Assembly (NCBI GenBank): GCA_937891165.1
Contig: CALAEX010000264.1
Coordinates: forward strand, 1-11,226
DNA length: 11,226 bases
Origin: an uncultured Lachnospiraceae bacterium
Lineage (GTDB): Bacteria > Bacillota > Clostridia > Lachnospirales > Lachnospiraceae
Reading direction: 5' to 3'
Positions 7,007 through 11,226 of the stretch are shown here, piece after piece. The notes under the pieces were generated by a model that did not search any database, was not told the DNA's origin, and worked only from the letters and a program-made list of their open reading frames with translations. The first letter of the stretch is position 1. Every line of letters starts with the position of its first letter. Made by a program: the position numbers and the translations under genes.

Positions 7007-7021
7007 TATTTTTATGTTATT
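6981..7021. promoter_or_regulatory. operator half-sites for AbiE-like repressor
   Basis: AATAACAT (6981-6988) and ATGTTATT (6994-7001) form an inverted repeat with a 5-base centre between the -35 and -10 boxes. The arm TTTATGTTATT (6991-7001) recurs at 7011-7021, exactly 20 bp or two helical turns away. AbiEi proteins are known to bind repeats in their own promoter, and the geometry here fits that. Confidence 0.55.
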
Positions 7022-7065
7022 TATAATTTCGCATCTTAATATAAAAATAACAAAGAAGTTATACT

Positions 7066-7228
7066 ATCACCAAAATAAGTGCTTCAATTTTTGTAATTAT
7101 TCATTTGTCTAAAACAATGGCAAAGCAAAATGAACTAAAAAACAAATTATTCCTCTAAACAGAAAATACTAGATGCTATAATTAAAACTAAAAAACAGAT
7201 AGAAGCAATGAAAACACAAACTAATTAA
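7066..7228 (+). pseudogene. decayed second copy of the small gene
   Basis: The DNA aligns throughout with copy 1 (4915-5118). It shares ACTATC at the start, Ile-His-(x)2-Lys-Thr...Gln-Asn-Glu-Leu-Lys in the middle and ACTAGATGCTATAATT-like sequence near the end. About 50 bases are missing from the centre, and the first frame stops at TAA soon after that deletion. The original 3' end survives better than in copy 1 (Gln-Ile-Glu-Ala-Met-Lys-Thr-Gln-Thr-Asn, stop). No good ribosome binding site remains (AGAAGTT in place of AGGAGGT). It lies directly upstream of, and divergent to, the AbiE-like operon. Confidence 0.8.
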
Positions 7229-7259
7229 AGTTCTCAATTACTTTTATCTGTTGATTCAA

Positions 7260-7303
7260 TTACTTTCTCACTTAAACTATAAAAATTTTAAGCGAGAAAG
7301 TAA
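7260..7303. repeat. 17-bp imperfect hairpin, possible terminator
   Basis: TTACTTTCTC-A-CTTAAA (7260-7276) pairs with TTTAAG-C-GAGAAAGTAA (7287-7303). The single mismatch becomes G-U on the minus strand. It sits between the convergent ends of the small-gene remnant and the DpnII gene, where a bidirectional terminator is expected, although no good U-tract follows on either strand. Confidence 0.5.
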
Positions 7304-7321
7304 ACTAAATATATAATTTTA

Positions 7322-8206
7322 CTACTTAAATATTTTTTCCATTATGCCATTTTCCATATCATCAATACTATAAATATGCTCCATAACTTCAAAAGTTTCT
7401 CTTAGATTACCTTTGGCACTTTTCCATCCAATTCCATCTGTAATCCATACAAATTCAAAACCATCTACTGTTTCTGCCTCCTGTGATAACATTTTATAAC
7501 TACGAGCAGTTTCATTCAATTTTGAACCACCACTAGTATAAAAATTGGTTTCAATAGCATAAATATTATTCTCTGTTTTTACTACAAAATCAAATCGTTT
7601 TGCCGTCTTTCCTTCATTTGACAATGCAGATAAATCTATATTCCATTTCTTTTCAATATCAATCAAATACATTTCCTTAAAATAATTCACATTTTTTATA
7701 AAGCCAATTTTCTGCATATATTTCTCAACTAAATCTTCCATCAAATGTCCACCACGATTTTTTCTGCCATTAGAGTCAAGACCTGTTTCAACGCCAGTTA
7801 CATAATCAACCAAATTATTGATAATATGATTTTGCAACAAATCAAACAACCCCGTCTTTTCCATAAAATAACAACATTCTCTATAAAATTTATGACTATT
7901 TGGCGGATACTTTTGTACTTTAAATTGATACAAATATCCTCCATTCTCATCTTGACAATAGATTTCGCTTTCTCTTTTTGCCAATAATATTGGAATAGCC
8001 TTTAATGTTTCTGGATATTTTTTTAATATTTGAATAAATTCCGTTTTTATATCCTTACTCCCAATCAATGAATTCAATATGTTTAATTCTATCTTTATTT
8101 CATTTACATTTTTATACACTTTCTTAAAGTCTACATAATAATCATATGTTGAAATACTTTCTCTAAATTTGCTTAACCATGTTTCAAAATCTCTATTTTT
8201 TATCAT
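7322..8206 (-). CDS. DpnII/MboI-family GATC restriction endonuclease
   Basis: A type II endonuclease of 294 residues, close to the usual 280-300 for DpnII. The family cuts unmethylated GATC. Diagnostic stretches are Gly-Leu-Asp-Ser-Asn-Gly-Arg-Lys-Asn-Arg-Gly-Gly (142-153), Arg-Phe-Asp-Phe-Val-Val (204-209), Ala-Ile-Glu-Thr-Asn-Phe-Tyr (217-223) and Trp-Ile-Thr-Asp-Gly-Ile-Gly-Trp (254-261). Asp206 and Glu219 are the likely PD-(D/E)XK acids, with Asn replacing the usual Lys as is common in this family. The start is ATG 8206 with AGGAGA and AGGAAA upstream. It lies 65 bases behind the Dam-class methylase and should share its promoter. No truncation is visible, and GATC is strikingly rare in the surrounding DNA, which supports an active enzyme. 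Confidence 0.93.
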   Translation of the reverse strand: MIKNRDFETWLSKFRESISTYDYYVDFKKVYKNVNEIKIELNILNSLIGSKDIKTEFIQILKKYPETLKAIPILLAKRESEIYCQDENGGYLYQFKVQKYPPNSHKFYRECCYFMEKTGLFDLLQNHIINNLVDYVTGVETGLDSNGRKNRGGHLMEDLVEKYMQKIGFIKNVNYFKEMYLIDIEKKWNIDLSALSNEGKTAKRFDFVVKTENNIYAIETNFYTSGGSKLNETARSYKMLSQEAETVDGFEFVWITDGIGWKSAKGNLRETFEVMEHIYSIDDMENGIMEKIFK

Positions 8207-8271
8207 ATATTTTCCTAATCTCCTCTAAAATAATCCATAAATTTCTTCGCAATTATTTATCTTACAAAACT

Positions 8272-9105
8272 TTAGTAATTACAAATAATAATTTCTTCCC
8301 CAACACGTTTAGAAGCATCTGAATTTATAAAACGTTTTACGCCTACTACATCCATTCTATACTCTTTATTATCATATAATTTATGAATAAATTCTGTATT
8401 ATGATTTGTTAACATACAATAACATCCTCTTGCAGTCAATTCGTCATATAAATTTGCAAGTCTTTTATGACTCTCTATATCAAAACCTTCTTTCGTATAT
8501 GCATCAAAAGAAGTTGGATTTAATGGAGCATAAGGACTATCTAAAAATACAAAATCTCCCTTTTTCGCTCCTTTACATGCATTCTGAAAGTCACCATCTA
8601 TTATTGTTATATTTTTTAAATAGGTTGATATTGCCCAAATAGAATCACTATCAACCGATTGTTTTCTACTATTATTGTATGGAACATTAAATAATCCTTT
8701 TCCATTCACTCTATATAAACCATTAAAACAATGTTTGTTTATAAATACAAACAATGCTGCCAATTCTATATCAAATTCTTCTTTCATTAATTTATCATTA
8801 TATTGCTCTCTTAAAAAATAATAATATTCTTTTCCATCTTCCCACATTTTTGAATCCAAATAATTTACTTCCTTAATAAATGATTCTGGTTCATTACAAA
8901 TTTGCTTGTATGCATTTATTAAAGCTTTATTAATATCATTGATTAAAGCCTTTTCTGGTAATAGTTCAAAAACTACTGCACCTCCACCAACAAAAGGCTC
9001 ATAATATTTATTATATTGTTTAGGCATCCTTTCTCTAATTTGAGGTAACAATTGACGTTTACCACCTGCCCATTTTACAAATGGAACTGCACTTGAATTT
9101 TTCAT
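8272..9105 (-). CDS. Dam-class N6-adenine methyltransferase (GATC)
   Basis: This is a D12-class (alpha group) adenine methylase of 277 residues, the protecting partner of the DpnII-like nuclease. Motifs in order: Lys-Trp-Ala-Gly-Gly-Lys-Arg-Gln-Leu (11-19), SAM-binding Glu-Pro-Phe-Val-Gly-Gly-Gly (36-42), Leu-Ile-Asn-Asp-Ile-Asn (54-59), the Phe-Asn-Gly-Leu-Tyr-Arg-Val-Asn segment (127-134) and catalytic motif IV at 189-192. Motif IV reads Asp-Ser-Pro-Tyr rather than the usual Asp-Pro-Pro-Tyr. The start is ATG 9105 with GAGGAAT upstream. A strong promoter lies at 9180-9152. Target GATC is inferred from family and from the linked endonuclease. Confidence 0.92.
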   Translation of the reverse strand: MKNSSAVPFVKWAGGKRQLLPQIRERMPKQYNKYYEPFVGGGAVVFELLPEKALINDINKALINAYKQICNEPESFIKEVNYLDSKMWEDGKEYYYFLREQYNDKLMKEEFDIELAALFVFINKHCFNGLYRVNGKGLFNVPYNNSRKQSVDSDSIWAISTYLKNITIIDGDFQNACKGAKKGDFVFLDSPYAPLNPTSFDAYTKEGFDIESHKRLANLYDELTARGCYCMLTNHNTEFIHKLYDNKEYRMDVVGVKRFINSDASKRVGEEIIICNY

Positions 9106-9151
9106 TTTCTATTCCTCATCTCTATATCATCACATAATTACATATTTTTAT

Positions 9152-9180
9152 ATTATAGTTTGAAACAAAGCAAATAACAA
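9152..9180 (-). promoter_or_regulatory. promoter of dam-dpnII
   Basis: The minus strand reads TTGTTA (9180-9175), a 17-base spacer and a perfect TATAAT (9157-9152). It lies in the 100-base gap before the Dam-class gene, so methylase and endonuclease can be expressed without the upstream methylase. Confidence 0.7.
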
Positions 9181-9205
9181 CTAGAAGTTTCTCTCTGAGC
9201 ATTTT

Positions 9206-9946
9206 TTATTTTTCCAATACAAAAATATATTCATGTGCTAACAATAAAAACTTATTATTTCTGCCTTCCCAATATGATGTTGACTTACAATTATGTTGTT
9301 CTTTTATAATAATTTCCTTTAATTGAAAACCAACATTTATAAAAGATTCCATTGTACGAAAACTTAATGGAACTACTTTCCCATTTTTTCTTATATCTCC
9401 CATCATCACAGCACAAATTTTACCATTTTTCAATACTCTGAAAGATTCTTTTGCTACTTTATCCATTTCTCGCAAAAATTCTTCTGTTTTTAAATGCGAA
9501 ATATCTCCTTCTATACTCTCACTATACTGAATAATATCAGCATATGGAGGATGTGTACAAATAAGGTCTATCTTTTCATTTTTTACAAAATCAAGTTTTG
9601 TTGCGTCACCTTCTCTTATAAATATTTTAGACAGTGAATCACTTTCAAATTGAATATTTTTTTCTGAAATAGAAACTGATTGTGGATTGATATCTACACC
9701 TATTGCATTTCGATTAAGCAATTTTGCTTCAATAAGTGTTGTTCCACTTCCTATAAATTGATCTAAGATCCAGTCCCCTGGCTGAGAATATCTTAAGATT
9801 AAATTTCTGGGTACATATGGAGTCCAATTTCCTCTATATTTTCCCGAATGTGTTGCCCAACTTCCTCTATTTGGAAATGACCAAATAGTTGTTGATTCTA
9901 ATTTAAAATTATTGGGTTGTAATTTTATAAAGCATTCTCCTTCCAC
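9206..9946 (-). CDS. second DNA amino-methyltransferase (N4-C or N6-A)
   Basis: A PF01555-like methylase of up to 246 residues. SAM motif Leu-Asp-Gln-Phe-Ile-Gly-Ser-Gly-Thr-Thr (61-70) comes first, then Gly-Val-Asp-Ile-Asn-Pro (83-88) and catalytic Thr-His-Pro-Pro-Tyr (131-135). DpnA, the usual second methylase of DpnII systems, has the opposite motif order, so this is not DpnA. Histidine in motif IV leaves N4-cytosine or N6-adenine open. The start is unclear: GTG 9946 has no upstream site, whereas AAGGAG (9942-9937) points at an ATA codon at 9928; a nearby ATG (9935) is out of frame. It heads the restriction-modification cluster, with 100 bases to the Dam-class gene. It may give extra protection or belong to another specificity. 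Confidence 0.8.
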   Translation of the reverse strand: MEGECFIKLQPNNFKLESTTIWSFPNRGSWATHSGKYRGNWTPYVPRNLILRYSQPGDWILDQFIGSGTTLIEAKLLNRNAIGVDINPQSVSISEKNIQFESDSLSKIFIREGDATKLDFVKNEKIDLICTHPPYADIIQYSESIEGDISHLKTEEFLREMDKVAKESFRVLKNGKICAVMMGDIRKNGKVVPLSFRTMESFINVGFQLKEIIIKEQHNCKSTSYWEGRNNKFLLLAHEYIFVLEK

Positions 9947-9955
9947 TAAAATTTA

Positions 9956-9983
9956 TAAATATCATCTTATCTTGTTTTTTCAA
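9956..9983 (-). promoter_or_regulatory. putative promoter of the second methylase
   Basis: On the minus strand TTGAAA (9983-9978), a 16-base spacer and TATTTA (9961-9956). Transcription would start near 9949, almost at the GTG 9946, so that start would be leaderless. Confidence 0.45.
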
Positions 9984-10019
9984 AAAAATCTACCTTTATT
10001 ACAAAATATTTTTTTATAA

Positions 10020-10063
10020 AAACAAAGAAGTAGGTGTACAAACATAAAAAGCTTGCCACCTGT
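10020..10063 (-). terminator. possible terminator after the XRE-type gene
   Basis: On the minus strand CAGGTG-GCAAGC can pair with GTTTGT-A-CACCT around TTTTTAT, with one bulge and two G-U pairs, followed by ACTTCTTTGTTTTTAT. It is imperfect but well placed just past the stop at 10069. Confidence 0.4.
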
Positions 10064-10068
10064 TCCCT

Positions 10069-10671
10069 TTACCTCATTCTATCCTTAAAATATTTTTCCC
10101 AAGAATTTTTACTTATTCTTTTTCGTTCTGTTTCCCATTCCCTAAGTAAACTCACATTTATCTGTAACCATCTAGCGAATGGCTTTTTCTTCATTCCAAG
10201 GCTAAGTCGGTATTCCTGAATCATCTTTCCTTGTCCTTTATAGAGAAACAAATTATATTCATCCAAAAAATCTATTACTGGTACTCCAAATAGTTCTGCT
10301 AACTTGTCCACTATTTCCTTCGGATAATAATCTACTCCACCAATTTCATAATCTATATAGTGACATCTAGAAATTCCTATTTTATCTGCTACTTCTTTTT
10401 GCATTAATCCCATTTGATACCGACACCATCGCAATCTATCTGGAACATTTTCTATTTCTTCATAGTTATGGTATTGTTGATTAAACAATTTTGCTTCTAC
10501 CAATTTTCTTGGTGCAATCAAACGAAATGTATGAATACATAAAGGAGCATATCTTACTATTCCATCTTCGATACAACACATTAAAAAATTAGTTTCTGAA
10601 AATTGTGCAAATATTCTCCAATGAATATTCTTTTCTTCTAGGGGAACCTCTTTTAAACTTGAAATCTCATT
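10069..10671 (-). CDS. XRE-type helix-turn-helix regulator, N-terminal start lost
   Basis: From ATG 10581 the product has 170 residues, with a Cro/C1-type helix-turn-helix at about 48-105 (Gly-Leu-Met-Gln-Lys-Glu-Val-Ala-Asp-Lys-Ile-Gly-Ile-Ser). A second, similar segment follows near 118-160 (Arg-Leu-Ser-Leu-Gly-Met-Lys-Lys-Lys-Pro...Leu-Arg-Glu-Trp-Glu). That ATG has no ribosome binding site. The frame is open for 30 more codons upstream to 10671, with protein-like content (Leu-Lys-Glu-Val-Pro-Leu-Glu-Glu-Lys-Asn-Ile-His-Trp-Arg), then runs into the sigK sequence without any start codon. The gene therefore seems cut at its 5' end by the junction that also truncates sigK. Role unknown; regulators of this kind often control mobile-element or restriction genes. 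Confidence 0.65.
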   Translation of the reverse strand, partial: NEISSLKEVPLEEKNIHWRIFAQFSETNFLMCCIEDGIVRYAPLCIHTFRLIAPRKLVEAKLFNQQYHNYEEIENVPDRLRWCRYQMGLMQKEVADKIGISRCHYIDYEIGGVDYYPKEIVDKLAELFGVPVIDFLDEYNLFLYKGQGKMIQEYRLSLGMKKKPFARWLQINVSLLREWETERKRISKNSWEKYFKDRMR

Positions 10672-10952
10672 TGGGAGAGCATAGCATTTTCAATACAACG
10701 TGAAGCATATGTGGCAAGACGAATCCCTTTCTCTTGATTAAATGTATCAATTGCCTTAATCAATCCTATTGTACCAATCGAAATTAGATCATCTGCTTCA
10801 TAATTACTATTACTATATTTCTTTACAACATGTGCCACGAGACGCAAATTATGTTCAATCAGACGATTTCTACAAGCCTTATCGCCATGTTTCATTCCTT
10901 GCAACATCTCTTCTTCTTCCTGCACCGACAAAGGCTGTGGAAAAGATTGCAT
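10653..10952 (-). CDS. sigK: sigK 5' part, interrupted at the skin site
   Basis: A 99-residue N-terminal fragment of sporulation sigma factor K. Matches to known SigK include Phe-Pro-Gln-Pro-Leu-Ser (4-9), Arg-Leu-Ile-Glu-His-Asn-Leu-Arg-Leu-Val-Ala-His (30-41), Leu-Ile-Ser-Ile-Gly-Thr-Ile-Gly-Leu-Ile-Lys (56-66) and Leu-Ala-Thr-Tyr-Ala-Ser-Arg-Cys-Ile-Glu-Asn (79-89). After Asn89 the normal Glu-Ile-Leu-Met is replaced by Ala-Met-Leu-Ser, and the frame ends ten residues later, so region 2 is broken and regions 3-4 are missing. In Bacillus subtilis the skin element splits sigK after the same Ile-Glu-Asn. The start ATG 10952 has only a weak binding site. The protein begins almost at Phe-Pro-Gln-Pro-Leu, so there is no inhibitory pro-sequence, as in Clostridioides difficile. 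Alone it cannot work. Confidence 0.87.
   Translation of the reverse strand: MQSFPQPLSVQEEEEMLQGMKHGDKACRNRLIEHNLRLVAHVVKKYSNSNYEADDLISIGTIGLIKAIDTFNQEKGIRLATYASRCIENAMLSQMRFQV
10666..10692 (-). other. candidate recombination junction (attL-like) in sigK
   Basis: The minus strand passes from Ile-Glu-Asn (GAAAATG) through CTATGCTCTCCCA to AATGAGATT, where the XRE frame starts. AATGA is the short core repeat reported for the Bacillus subtilis skin element. Here AATGC marks the conserved position and AATGA occurs 17 bases further on, at 10671-10667. Either could be the crossover; the other end of the element is needed to decide. Confidence 0.5.
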
Positions 10953-11035
10953 ACCATTACCAACCTTGTTTCAAAGGTTACTATTACTTTATGCAAGGAT
11001 AATTCGTCCTGTGAAATGTTTCTCTTAGAAAAATT

Positions 11036-11226
11036 TTATGCATTCTTCTCCATCACAATTTCCACATATTTTCCACAAAAAGCAACACCATATTTATAAA
11101 TCTTCTTAACTCCTTGCACCAACATATCTGTATCATATTTCTTATCTATTATCTGTTTCAATGCATCTTCCGATAATTTTTTTAATCCATCCTTGCTACA
11201 ATTTTTCTCGGCTTTCAATTCAATCA
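11036..11226 (-). CDS. C-terminus of PD-(D/E)XK nuclease-domain AAA-ATPase-like protein
   Basis: A frame entering from the right edge, 62 full codons visible, ending TAA at 11036. It starts at Ile-Glu-Leu-Lys, the E-x-K half of a PD-(D/E)XK nuclease motif, then Ala-Leu-Lys-Gln-Ile-Ile-Asp-Lys-Lys-Tyr and Lys-Tyr-Gly-Val-Ala-Phe-Cys-Gly-Lys. That is the normal ending of the DUF1703/AAA-ATPase-like proteins abundant in Clostridia. Their function is not established. It lies 83 bases before sigK on the same strand and appears to belong to the chromosome flanking the junction. Confidence 0.8.
   Translation of the reverse strand, partial: IELKAEKNCSKDGLKKLSEDALKQIIDKKYDTDMLVQGVKKIYKYGVAFCGKYVEIVMEKNA

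Noticed and set aside
9206..9946. Naming this methylase dpnA
   Set aside because: The order of SAM and catalytic motifs is opposite to DpnA, so only the general methylase class is supported.
10769..11099. Two overlapping plus-strand frames opposite sigK
   Set aside because: They are antisense to well-conserved SigK residues, and no ribosome site is seen.

Overview
The window is AT-rich (roughly 30% GC by eye). Strong AGGAGG-type ribosome binding sites and a sporulation sigma factor point to an endospore-forming Firmicute, most likely a gut-type member of the Clostridia (Lachnospiraceae-like). The species cannot be fixed from the sequence. Almost every gene is on the minus strand, so the window is best read from right to left.

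Right edge (11226 to about 10670, minus): the C-terminus of a PD-(D/E)XK nuclease-domain protein of the AAA-ATPase-like/DUF1703 type, followed by the 5' part of sigK, the late mother-cell sigma factor. SigK similarity is excellent up to Cys-Ile-Glu-Asn, then fades, and the frame stops. In many spore formers this is exactly where sigK is interrupted by the excisable 'skin' element. Everything to the left may therefore be cargo of a sigK-intervening element. The other end (sigK 3' part, serine recombinase) is not in the window, so this is an inference.

10671 to 7322 (minus): an XRE-type regulator whose start codon appears to have been lost at the junction; then a restriction-modification locus of DpnII type, with a second amino-methyltransferase, a Dam-class GATC adenine methyltransferase and a DpnII/MboI-family endonuclease. 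Promoters precede the second methylase and dam. GATC sites are almost absent from the window (four by hand count).

7228 to 4906: an AbiEi/AbiEii-like type IV toxin-antitoxin pair (minus) lies between two plus-strand copies of a small gene. One copy is nearly intact and one is decayed. The pair has a promoter with an embedded inverted repeat, and its toxin frame looks shifted at an A7 run.

4707 to 536 (minus): a STAND/NB-ARC ATPase with TPR-like helices, cut short where it runs into the 3' remnant of an OmpR-family response regulator. Next come an intact-looking sensor histidine kinase and a small unknown gene, preceded by a 10-bp-spaced direct repeat that looks like a response-regulator box.

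535 to 1: no obvious protein gene on the minus strand, but there is a promoter, a chain of hairpins, a three-way-junction fold and a terminator that together look like a minus-strand structured RNA of about 190 nt. Further left are a tandem repeat, a long hairpin and the end of an unidentified plus-strand gene.

Taken together, the window is a defence-gene island with several decayed genes and two recombination scars, anchored in sigK. The three defence modules (GATC restriction-modification, AbiE-like pair, STAND ATPase) are individually known families. What is unusual is their placement beside an interrupted sigK, together with the structured RNA.
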